A stretch of DNA of 18,438 nt, taken from Flavobacterium sp. (GTDB lineage: Bacteria; Bacteroidota; Bacteroidia; Flavobacteriales; Flavobacteriaceae). Location: positions 1 to 18,438 of the forward strand of contig JASLID010000005.1 of NCBI GenBank assembly GCA_030153045.1, read 5' to 3'. Made by a program: the position numbers and the translations under genes. The notes below the pieces were generated by a model. It ran no database searches. It saw only the letters and a list, made by a program, of their open reading frames with translations, and was not told the DNA's origin. Shown here piece after piece: positions 7,270 through 13,688 of the stretch; within the stretch, counting starts at the first letter, position 1; each line of letters opens with the position of its first letter.

Positions 7270-8370
7270 ATGTACAGCACGAATACAAAAAAGAAAATTC
7301 TGATAGTCACAATTTCATTAGCTAATGGTGGTGCCGAAAGATTTGTTTCTACCTTGTCTAAAATTCTGTATAATTTAGGATATGAAGTGCATATTGTTAC
7401 GGTTTTGAATAAAGTGGAATTTGATTATAAAGGGGAGTTATTCAATCTTGGATTATTAAAAGACAATGACAATTCCTTTTTTGGAAAAATTATTAGATTT
7501 CTTGCCTTTAGAAGATATTTAAAAGAGAATAATTTTGATTGGATTATTGACAATAGAACCAGAACTAAAACTATTACAGAATTAATTTTCACTAAATATC
7601 TTTACAATGAAAGAAAGACTATTTATATGATGCATAATTTTTTTATCGATTCGTATTTCCCTAAAATGAGATTTATTGCTAAAAATATTTACAAGAAGTC
7701 ACCGTATTTGATCTGCGTTTCCAAAGAAATTAAAAAAGAAATTAAAAAAGTATACGATTATAAAAACCTTAAAACAATTTATAATCCTTTAGATTTTGAG
7801 GAGATTAGGGCGTTATCTACTCAATATGATGTAAATACAGATGAAAAATATATTTTAGCTTACGGCAGAATCAACGATGATGTTAAAAACTTTAGTTTAT
7901 TAATTGATGCTTATTCACAATCAGAATTATCAGCTTTAAATATCAATCTTTTTATATTAGGTGATGGGAAAGATAAAAAAAGACTGATTGATAAAGTCAG
8001 GTTGTTAAAAATGGAAAATAAAATTTTCTTTAAAGAGAAAAACACTAACCCCTTTCCTTACGTTAAAAATGCAATTTTTACTACATTGACTAGTAAATAC
8101 GAAGGATTCCCAACAGTAATTATTGAATCATTGGCACTTGGCACACCAGTGGTTTCTGTTAATTGCAAATCAGGCCCTTCAGAAATAATTAAGCATGAAT
8201 TTAATGGACTTTTGGTTGAAAATAACAATGTTCAGTTATTTTCAAATGCGATGAACAAAATGATTGCGGATGAAAATTTGTATCAAAACTGTAAAAAAAA
8301 TGCACCAAAAAGTATCGAACATTTATCTTTGAATAATATTAGTGTTCAATGGCTAGAAATTTTAGAATAA
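7270..8370 (+). CDS. Glycosyltransferase family 4
   Basis: The 366-residue protein has both GT4 hallmarks. The N-terminal acceptor-side loop is VTISLANGGAERFV (about 13-26). The donor-binding region is SKYEGFPTVIIESLALGTPVV (275-295), with E278 and E286 forming the E-x7-E pair, followed by SGPSEII (301-307). YILAYGRINDDVKNF (194-208) matches the start of the second Rossmann domain. It retains the sugar of a nucleotide-sugar donor and probably extends a lipid-linked surface polysaccharide in the cytoplasm. The ATG is chosen because the region upstream is short and shared with the divergent gene. The next gene, an FdtA-like ketoisomerase, begins 3 bases after the stop, so the two form an operon. 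A 12-base in-frame tandem duplication (7726-7749) encodes KEIKKEIKK. The specific sugar is unknown. Confidence 0.88.
   Translation: MYSTNTKKKILIVTISLANGGAERFVSTLSKILYNLGYEVHIVTVLNKVEFDYKGELFNLGLLKDNDNSFFGKIIRFLAFRRYLKENNFDWIIDNRTRTKTITELIFTKYLYNERKTIYMMHNFFIDSYFPKMRFIAKNIYKKSPYLICVSKEIKKEIKKVYDYKNLKTIYNPLDFEEIRALSTQYDVNTDEKYILAYGRINDDVKNFSLLIDAYSQSELSALNINLFILGDGKDKKRLIDKVRLLKMENKIFFKEKNTNPFPYVKNAIFTTLTSKYEGFPTVIIESLALGTPVVSVNCKSGPSEIIKHEFNGLLVENNNVQLFSNAMNKMIADENLYQNCKKNAPKSIEHLSLNNISVQWLEILE
7726..7749 (+). repeat. 12-base in-frame tandem duplication in the GT4 gene
   Basis: GAAATTAAAAAA is present twice in a row and encodes EIKK twice within a predicted helix of the glycosyltransferase. 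It keeps the frame, and is probably harmless. Confidence 0.75.
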
Positions 8371-8373
8371 AAC

Positions 8374-8787
8374 ATGACAACAATTCACGATATACAACTT
8401 ATTGAAATTCCTAAAATTAGCGATAGGAGAGGAAATCTATCTGTTATTGAAGGAGGTATTATTCCTTTCGAAATCAAACGGGTTTATTATTTGTTCGATG
8501 TTCCAAGCGGTTCCAAGCGTGGTGGTCATGCACATAAAAACCTCTACCAATTTTTAATTGCCTTAAGCGGAAGTTTCGATGTGGTTTTAAAAGACGGAAA
8601 AAAAAAGAAAACTATTACACTTAACAAACCAAATCAGGGATTACTTATTCCAACAGAAATATGGCGTGAATTGGAAAATTTTTCTTCAGGAGCAGTATGC
8701 TTAGTACTTGCTTCTGAATTGTTTAGTGAAGGAGATTATATTAGAGAATTTAAACAGTTTAAATTATTTAAAAACAGACTTAAGTAA
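8374..8787 (+). CDS. Sugar 3,4-ketoisomerase, FdtA/QdtA (WxcM-like) cupin
   Basis: This is a 137-residue single-domain cupin. The start ISDRRGNLSVIEGG (about 15-28) and the segment VYYLFDVPSGSKRGGHAHKN (37-56) followed by LYQFLIALSGSF are characteristic of dTDP-4-keto-6-deoxyglucose 3,4-isomerases. H52 and H54 of the GGHAHK motif correspond to the catalytic histidine pair described for FdtA and QdtA. The product, dTDP-3-keto-6-deoxyhexose, normally feeds an aminotransferase (FdtB/QdtB) and an N-acetyltransferase to make Fuc3NAc or Qui3NAc. Neither partner, nor the RmlA and RmlB enzymes that supply the substrate, is encoded in this window. The gene follows the GT4 gene by 3 bases, and its last 24 bases overlap the convergent GT2 gene. 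It contains an A9 run (8598-8606) and a 10-base tandem repeat (8500-8519). Family is confident; which of the two isomers it makes cannot be decided. Confidence 0.88.
   Translation: MTTIHDIQLIEIPKISDRRGNLSVIEGGIIPFEIKRVYYLFDVPSGSKRGGHAHKNLYQFLIALSGSFDVVLKDGKKKKTITLNKPNQGLLIPTEIWRELENFSSGAVCLVLASELFSEGDYIREFKQFKLFKNRLK
8500..8519 (+). repeat. 10-base perfect tandem duplication in the ketoisomerase gene
   Basis: GTTCCAAGCG occurs twice without a spacer. It encodes VPSGSKR just before the catalytic GGHAHK motif. Because the unit is not a multiple of three, loss or gain of one copy would shift the frame and inactivate the enzyme. Confidence 0.85.
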
Positions 8788-9690
8788 TCCGATTTTGACT
8801 AATGAAAATTGAATTTTAAGTAAAAATTTTAAAATAAAAACAGGAGTCAGAAGTAAAACTCTTTTTTTTACATTTAGATTTTCTTTGTTTAGCTCTGAAG
8901 TATATTTCTGAAAATAGAAAGAGTCATTTTGAAGTTTGGCTTTTAAGGCTAAAGAATATCTGTTTAGGTCAAGAAAATGTTTTAAACGTAAATTTTGCTT
9001 TTCTTCATTCAGAAATTTGTCAAAATTTAAACTTTTACTAAAATCCTTTTTTCTTCTAGAAAGACTATTCGAATCAAAAGTATATCGAGCTAAAACGGTA
9101 TTAATAAAGACTATTGGATAATTCAAACCAATTCTTATCCATAAATCTACATCTTGTCCTGAAGCTATATTTAAATCGAAATCTCCAATTTTTTCAAAAA
9201 CACTTTTGTGAAATATTGAGCTTGAGGAAGATATAATTGATTGCTTGTTACTGGCTTCAAAGTAATTAACGACTTGTATTTTTTCGGTATTATTGATTGA
9301 ATATTTTGCAGGATATATTTTGTTTTTAATACCAAGTTCAATAGCGCAAGAAAATGCTTTTTGATCAGGGTTATCAATAATCGTTTTGTAAAATTCGGTC
9401 AAGAAATCAGGATACCAATAATCGTCAGCATCTAAAAAACAAATGTAATTTGAAGTCGCTTTTTCAATTCCAAAATTGCGGCCACTCGAAACACCTTCGT
9501 TTTTTTTTGAAAAATAATGTATTCTGGAATCTTTAATTTCTAAAACTTTGGACTCACTATGATCGGTAGAACCATCGTTTACGATGATAATTTCATAGTC
9601 AGAAAATGTTTGTTGTAAAACACTATTAATAGTTTCAACGATGAAGTTTTCTTTATTGTATAATGGAATTACGACGGAAAAAAATGACAT
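8764..9690 (-). CDS. Glycosyltransferase family 2
   Basis: The 308-residue protein has a GT-A fold start, FSVVIPLYNKENFIVETINSV (about 4-24), then YEIIIVNDGSTD (32-43) for nucleotide binding. GVSSGRNFGIEKA (66-78) follows, and ICFLDADDYW (83-92) supplies the metal-binding DxD (D87, D89). GQDVDLWIRIG in the C-terminal half matches the (E/Q)D-x-x-LW-R acceptor motif of GT2 enzymes, with Q-D replacing E-D. There is no transmembrane anchor, though the C-terminal 30 residues are hydrophobic and basic and could bind the membrane. It is last in a minus-strand operon, 3 bases after the zinc-ribbon methyltransferase gene. Its final 24 bases overlap the end of the ketoisomerase gene on the opposite strand. 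The sugar is unknown. Confidence 0.88.
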   Translation of the reverse strand: MSFFSVVIPLYNKENFIVETINSVLQQTFSDYEIIIVNDGSTDHSESKVLEIKDSRIHYFSKKNEGVSSGRNFGIEKATSNYICFLDADDYWYPDFLTEFYKTIIDNPDQKAFSCAIELGIKNKIYPAKYSINNTEKIQVVNYFEASNKQSIISSSSSIFHKSVFEKIGDFDLNIASGQDVDLWIRIGLNYPIVFINTVLARYTFDSNSLSRRKKDFSKSLNFDKFLNEEKQNLRLKHFLDLNRYSLALKAKLQNDSFYFQKYTSELNKENLNVKKRVLLLTPVFILKFLLKIQFSLVKIGLLKSVFK

Positions 9691-9693
9691 TTT

Positions 9694-10431
9694 CTATGGT
9701 TTTGTTACTAGGAAAATAGTTTCATTTTGTAATAATCCGTTGTAATTATTCAGGACTGGATAATTGTTAATTTCAACCGTAAAACCAGAGTTTATCAACC
9801 TGTTTTTTAAACCTTCAACCGAATAAATACGAACATGATCTTCTTGCCCAAAATGCAATAATTTTTCCTGAGGTAAAGTTATAGCTTTGTTTTCATATAT
9901 TTCTCCTTCTTTAAAAGGAGTTTGGATAATTGCTTTTCCGTTATTTTTTAAAATTCGGTATAATTCGGACATGGCCTGTAAGTCATTGTCAATATGCTCT
10001 AATATATGGTAGCAAATAACTAAATCTACTGTGTTAGTCTCAATTTTTAAATTTGTTATGTCATATTTAAAATCGGCATTGAAGTTTCCTGATAAATCAC
10101 TTGGCATGTAATTTATATGATTTATACTTTTCATTTTTTTCGACAAACATCGTGAAGGAGAAAAATCTAAAATTGTATCGTCTTCTCTTAAAAAATCACT
10201 TTCCAATATTTGCCAAAGTCTTCTATCTCTAGGTAAACTACCACAACTAGGGCAAAGTAAATCACCTCGTTGATTTGCGACAAATGTTCTAATTTTTATT
10301 TTGCAGATGTTACATTGATGTGAATTTCCAATGTAAAGAAAGGCAAAAATGCGTCGTATAAAACTTTCGTTTTTATGAATTAAATCCTGAGGGACTATTT
10401 TAGAGAGTATTGATTTTAGTATTAAATACAT
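9694..10431 (-). CDS. Zinc-ribbon class I methyltransferase (Methyltransf_11-like)
   Basis: The 245-residue protein has an N-terminal zinc-ribbon-like motif, CNIC (C40, C43) and CPSC (C60, C63) followed by GSLPRDRR, and a class I methyltransferase domain. Motif I is the unusual ILDFSPSRCLSKKM (about 87-100), without the GxG loop. It matches a subgroup I remember with HFSPEP-type loops in place of DxGxGxG. D-Y-DITNL (about 123-129) marks strand 3, and DLVICYHILEHIDNDLQAMSELYRILK spans the motif after strand 4. The HVRIYS segment near 180-185 is common in this subgroup. It probably methylates a sugar or a lipid-linked oligosaccharide, because it sits between two GT2 genes with gaps of 3 and 5 bases. 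The substrate and whether the ribbon binds zinc are unproven. Confidence 0.82.
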   Translation of the reverse strand: MYLILKSILSKIVPQDLIHKNESFIRRIFAFLYIGNSHQCNICKIKIRTFVANQRGDLLCPSCGSLPRDRRLWQILESDFLREDDTILDFSPSRCLSKKMKSINHINYMPSDLSGNFNADFKYDITNLKIETNTVDLVICYHILEHIDNDLQAMSELYRILKNNGKAIIQTPFKEGEIYENKAITLPQEKLLHFGQEDHVRIYSVEGLKNRLINSGFTVEINNYPVLNNYNGLLQNETIFLVTKP

Positions 10432-10436
10432 TCTGT

Positions 10437-11324
10437 TTATTTATGTAAACTACAAATATAACCTAATCTATATAAGTCAAAACTAAGCAAGCTTGGGTTT
10501 TTACTTAAAATCATTTTTTTTAAAATGGGTTCAGAAAGGTGAAACAGAATATTTAACACATAATCCAACTTCATTTTTTTTAAAAAGTTGTAATGTTTTA
10601 TTATCGAATCAACCTTTTCAATTTGAGGTTTGTCCTTTAAAAGTAAAATTCTAGATTCTAATGATGAAATAGACTTGCTAAAAAAAACTTCATTCTCTTC
10701 AATGCCCATATGGTAAATAGGATTGTCTATATGAAAAACCTTGGCTTTAAGTAAGAAAAGCTGGTACGTGAAATAATTATCTAGTCCGTATAAATTGTTT
10801 TTTTCAGGATAATTAGCAGCCAAAAATATTGATTTTCGAATTAAAATATTTCCAGAAAACACATAACTATATGGTTTTTTGTTTCTGATATCAGCTTTTC
10901 GTTCCTCTCTTAATTTTCCGTATTTGTATCTGAAAATTTTTGAGTCTTCAATTTTTATATTCGGATATTGATATCCGCCAACTATGACATCATAATTTTT
11001 GTTTAGCTGTGAAATATAGTTGGAAATGAAATTGTTAGCAGTTGGTAAAACATCGGAATCTAAAAATAATAACCAATCGTATTTTGCTTTTTTAGCTAAT
11101 GATTTTCGGGTATAAGTTCTACCTGAATTGACTTCGTTTTTTTCGAAGAAACAATTTTCAAATTGATTGACCGATTGATTTTCTTTGCTAATATCTAAAT
11201 CAGTTGAGCAATCATCAAGAACAATGATTTCATAATCAATCTTAGTATTAATTAATAGCTTTATTAATTCATTAACTAATGGTAGTACATTATAATTGTA
11301 AGTAGGAATTAATATCGAAAGCAT
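10437..11324 (-). CDS. Glycosyltransferase family 2
   Basis: The 295-residue protein begins SILIPTYNYNVLPLVNEL (about 3-20), then YEIIVLDDCSTD (31-42), NSGRTYTRKSLAKKA (66-80) and WLLFLDSDVLP (84-94), where D89-S-D91 is the metal-binding DxD. These are the three GT2 signatures in the right order and spacing. Further on, YSYVFSGNILIRKSIF resembles the acceptor-side loop. No membrane segment is present. It is the first gene of a three-gene minus operon (GT2, methyltransferase, GT2) and is read divergently from the oxygenase gene at 11410. The start codon at 11322-11324 is followed directly by the first strand of the fold, so no longer start is needed. Donor sugar unknown; likely role is extension of the surface polysaccharide repeat. 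Confidence 0.88.
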   Translation of the reverse strand: MLSILIPTYNYNVLPLVNELIKLLINTKIDYEIIVLDDCSTDLDISKENQSVNQFENCFFEKNEVNSGRTYTRKSLAKKAKYDWLLFLDSDVLPTANNFISNYISQLNKNYDVIVGGYQYPNIKIEDSKIFRYKYGKLREERKADIRNKKPYSYVFSGNILIRKSIFLAANYPEKNNLYGLDNYFTYQLFLLKAKVFHIDNPIYHMGIEENEVFFSKSISSLESRILLLKDKPQIEKVDSIIKHYNFLKKMKLDYVLNILFHLSEPILKKMILSKNPSLLSFDLYRLGYICSLHK

Positions 11325-11363
11325 TATTTAAATATATAGGTGCAATTTATTTATAAATATTCA

Positions 11364-11394
11364 ATTTTCAATACTACATTAATATTTATATTTG
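11364..11394 (+). promoter_or_regulatory. Candidate promoter for the oxygenase gene
   Basis: TATATTTG at 11387-11394 is an exact match to the Bacteroidota -7 element TAnnTTTG, 15 bases before the ATG at 11410. About 18 bases upstream is TTTT (11365-11368), a poor -33 match. A second exact -7 match, TAACTTTG, sits at 11401-11408, but its transcript would begin at or after the ATG, so the first is preferred. The divergent minus gene starts 85 bases away. Confidence 0.45.
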
Positions 11395-11409
11395 TAAAAA
11401 TAACTTTGC

Positions 11410-12231
11410 ATGAATCGTATTGACATAGCCCAATTAATACTAATTAGTTTAAAAAAGAATGAAGCTGGTATTAAAGAAATGTATAAGCAATCTAAAAGTG
11501 CAATAGGCTATTTTTTTGTTGATGATTTGCTTCCTCAAAATTTAGTTGAAGAGATTTATAAATCTTTTCCTAAGCCCCACGAAATGGTTTTAAAAAGCAG
11601 TTTGAGAGAACAAAAATACGTTTCGGCTCAAATGGACCTGCACCATCCCATTTTAGAAGAAATCATCTATGCTTTTCAAAATAAAGAAGTAGTCGATTTT
11701 ATTAGTAAAATATGTAATGTTTCTGCCATTTTTCCTGATGAATATTTATATGCTGGTGGAATATCTATGATGGGAAATCATCATTTTTTGAATCCTCATT
11801 TGGATAATTCACATGATAAAAATAGGGACAGATGGAGGGTTTTTAATTTGTTGTTTTATGTTACGCCAAACTGGAAATTGGAAAACGGAGGGCATTTGGA
11901 ACTTTGGCCAAACGGACTAAAACAAGATCCTGTTGTTATTGAAAGTAAATTTAATCGGTTGGTTTTAATGGCAACTCACAATGATTCTTTGCATTCGGTT
12001 ACCAAAGTGAATTCAGATGATGTGAGATGTTGTGTTTCTAATTACTATTTTTCAGATCAACCATTAAAGGAATCAGATACTTTTCATGTGACTTCTTTTA
12101 GAGGCCGACCACAAGCATTTTTGACGGATAAGCTACTACAAGTAGATACTTTTTTAAGAATGTGTATTAGAAAGTTTTATAAAAAAGGGATTAAAGAAAA
12201 CCCACATTATTATAAAAAAGAAAGTGAGTGA
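11410..12231 (+). CDS. 2-oxoglutarate/Fe(II)-dependent oxygenase (prolyl-hydroxylase-like)
   Basis: The 273-residue protein contains FLNPHLDNSHDKNRDRWRVFNLLFYV (about 126-151). H130 and D132 form the HxD part of the iron triad. ENGGHLELWPNG (158-169) follows, and HSVTKVNSDDVRCCVSNYY (195-213) supplies the distal H195 and the 2-oxoglutarate-binding R206. This order matches the P4Hc/2OG-FeII_Oxy_3 group. The protein is soluble and cytoplasmic. Similar proteins occur beside surface-polysaccharide genes in other Bacteroidota as I recall them, so the substrate may be a sugar, lipid intermediate or protein; nothing here decides. The ATG at 11410 is kept because the N-terminal helix resembles family members and a -7 element lies at the right distance. 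The stop is one base from the end of rlmH on the opposite strand. Confidence 0.85.
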   Translation: MNRIDIAQLILISLKKNEAGIKEMYKQSKSAIGYFFVDDLLPQNLVEEIYKSFPKPHEMVLKSSLREQKYVSAQMDLHHPILEEIIYAFQNKEVVDFISKICNVSAIFPDEYLYAGGISMMGNHHFLNPHLDNSHDKNRDRWRVFNLLFYVTPNWKLENGGHLELWPNGLKQDPVVIESKFNRLVLMATHNDSLHSVTKVNSDDVRCCVSNYYFSDQPLKESDTFHVTSFRGRPQAFLTDKLLQVDTFLRMCIRKFYKKGIKENPHYYKKESE

Positions 12232-12232
12232 T

Positions 12233-12706
12233 TTATTGATGATGATATGGTTCATTTCTTAAAATCGTAAATCCGCGATACAATTGTTCAATAAAAAACA
12301 ACCGCACCATTTGATGCGAAAAGGTCATTAAAGAAAGCGAAATTTTCCCCTGTGCTTTTTTGTACACTTCGTCATTAAAACCATAGGGTCCACCAATGAC
12401 AAAAACTAAGGTTTTAATGCCAGAATTCATTTTCTTTTGCAATTCTTCCGAAAAACCTACACTCGAAAATGATTTTCCATTTTCATCCAATAAAATTAGC
12501 TGATCAGTAACCGAAAGTTTGGCTAAAATAAGTTCGCCTTCTTTTTCTTTCTGTTGAGCTTCCGAAAGGTTTTTTACGTTTTTAATATCAGGAATTACTT
12601 CCAATTCAAACTTGATATAAAATGACAATCGTTTCGTATAATCATCAATTAAAGATTGAAGATTTTTATTATCAGTTTTACCAATGGCAATAAGTTTAAT
12701 ATTCAT
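12233..12706 (-). CDS. rlmH: 23S rRNA pseudouridine1915 N3-methyltransferase RlmH
   Basis: RlmH is a SPOUT-class methyltransferase that acts as a dimer on the assembled 70S ribosome and methylates pseudouridine 1915 in helix 69 of 23S rRNA. The 157-residue sequence starts MNIKLIAIGKT and carries the knot motifs FVIGGPYGF (102-110), SLMTFSHQMVRLFFIEQLYRGF (125-146) and the C-terminal EPYHHQ (152-157), all typical, with normal family length. The reading frame is open eight codons further upstream (to 12730). The start at 12704-12706 is preferred because that longer start lies inside the -7 promoter element at 12728-12735 and because RlmH proteins begin with this MxIKLxAxGK stretch. Transcription is convergent with the oxygenase gene (one base apart) and divergent from nadC. 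It marks the boundary of the housekeeping block. Confidence 0.96.
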   Translation of the reverse strand: MNIKLIAIGKTDNKNLQSLIDDYTKRLSFYIKFELEVIPDIKNVKNLSEAQQKEKEGELILAKLSVTDQLILLDENGKSFSSVGFSEELQKKMNSGIKTLVFVIGGPYGFNDEVYKKAQGKISLSLMTFSHQMVRLFFIEQLYRGFTILRNEPYHHQ

Positions 12707-12727
12707 TTTTGTCGGAATTCGATGTAG

Positions 12728-12758
12728 CAAAGATACAAAGGTTTAAAGTTTTGTCAAA
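12728..12758 (-). promoter_or_regulatory. Promoter of rlmH
   Basis: Read on the minus strand, TTTG (12758-12755) is followed by 19 bases and then TATCTTTG (12735-12728). This fits both Bacteroidota promoter elements (TTTG and TAnnTTTG) with usual spacing and no mismatch. Transcription should begin near 12722-12725, giving a leader of about 18 bases before the ATG at 12706. This position rules out the upstream in-frame ATG at 12730 as the start of RlmH. Confidence 0.8.
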
Positions 12759-12826
12759 TTACGATTGCCGAATAAACAAAATCAACATTTTTCCCTATTT
12801 TAGCGTTCTATTTAATCAAATAAATA

Positions 12827-13684
12827 ATGATTTCAGAAGCACAGTTTCAAGAAGAATTACTTTCAATTATAAAAAACGGAATTAGAGAAGATATTGGACC
12901 AGGCGATTACAGTTCATTAGCTTGTATCCCTGAATCGGCACAAGGGAAAGCTAAACTTTTAGTAAAAGATGAAGGAATTATTGCTGGTGTCGAATTTGCT
13001 AAAATGATTTTCAATCATGTTGATCCAAGAATGGAAGTAGAAACTTTTATCAGAGATGGAAATGTGGTAAAACACGGAGATGTAGTTTTTCATGTCACTG
13101 GAAGCTCACAATCGATATTAAAAGCGGAGCGGTTGGTTTTAAATTCCATGCAACGCATGAGTGCTATAGCAACCAAAACCAAAAGTTATGTCAATTTGCT
13201 GGAAGGGACTAACACAAAAGTACTCGATACCCGGAAAACCACTCCAGGTTTCCGTGCTGCCGAAAAATGGGCGGTAAAAATAGGAGGAGGCGAAAATCAT
13301 CGTTTTGCATTGTATGATATGGTTATGCTAAAAGACAATCACAATGATTTTGCAGGCGGAATTACGCAAGCCATTAATAAAACCAAGCAGTATTTAAAAG
13401 AAAATAATTTAGATTTAGAAATTATTGTTGAAGCCAGAAATTTAGCTGAAATAGAAGAAATACTCCAATCAGACGGCGTGTACAGAATTTTAATAGACAA
13501 CTTTAATTTCGAAGATACACGAAAAGCTGTTGCTATGATTGGTAATAAATGTTTAACGGAATCATCTGGGAATATCAACGAAAAAACCATTCGAGAATAT
13601 GCTAATTGTGGCGTTGATTATATTTCATCAGGAGCATTAACGCATTCGGTTCATAATATGGATTTAAGTCTTAAAGCAGTATAA
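12827..13684 (+). CDS. nadC: Quinolinate phosphoribosyltransferase (decarboxylating)
   Basis: NadC converts quinolinate and PRPP to nicotinate mononucleotide, CO2 and pyrophosphate, the third step of de novo NAD synthesis in the cytoplasm. The 285-residue sequence is of usual length. It has EDIGPGDYSS (21-30), GIIAGVEFAKMIF (50-62), ERLVLNSMQRMSAIAT (101-116), and DTRKTTPGFRAAEKWAVKIGGG (134-155) with R136, K137 and the NHR at 157-159 for phosphate and quinolinate binding. MLKDNH (167-172) and the C-terminal GVDYISSGALTHS complete the family signature. The nadA and nadB genes are not in this window. It is the first gene of a plus-strand group, and yihY-like begins 4 bases after its stop. No strong -33/-7 pair was found upstream, only TATTTTAG at 12796-12803. 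Confidence 0.97.
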   Translation: MISEAQFQEELLSIIKNGIREDIGPGDYSSLACIPESAQGKAKLLVKDEGIIAGVEFAKMIFNHVDPRMEVETFIRDGNVVKHGDVVFHVTGSSQSILKAERLVLNSMQRMSAIATKTKSYVNLLEGTNTKVLDTRKTTPGFRAAEKWAVKIGGGENHRFALYDMVMLKDNHNDFAGGITQAINKTKQYLKENNLDLEIIVEARNLAEIEEILQSDGVYRILIDNFNFEDTRKAVAMIGNKCLTESSGNINEKTIREYANCGVDYISSGALTHSVHNMDLSLKAV

Positions 13685-13688
13685 AATA

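Noticed and set aside
7241..7271. TTGACA and TATAAT, a sigma-70-like promoter
   Set aside because: The TATAAT overlaps the ATG of the GT4 gene, the spacing is 19 bases, and Bacteroidota do not use this consensus. The TTGACA is part of the palindrome.
10511..10585. Two copies of a T8 run followed by AAAA, about 60 bases apart
   Set aside because: Both fall at lysine-rich codons of the GT2 gene and flanks differ; best explained by low-complexity AT-rich coding.
11401..11408. Second exact -7 element TAACTTTG before the oxygenase gene
   Set aside because: Transcription would start at or beyond the ATG at 11410; the element at 11387-11394 fits better, and the N-terminus resembles family members.
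12707..12730. Eight-codon longer start for RlmH
   Set aside because: The upstream ATG lies within the -7 promoter element and the extra residues are not typical of RlmH.
13339..13590. 83-residue open frame antisense to nadC
   Set aside because: Shadow of a highly conserved enzyme gene with no promoter or family match.
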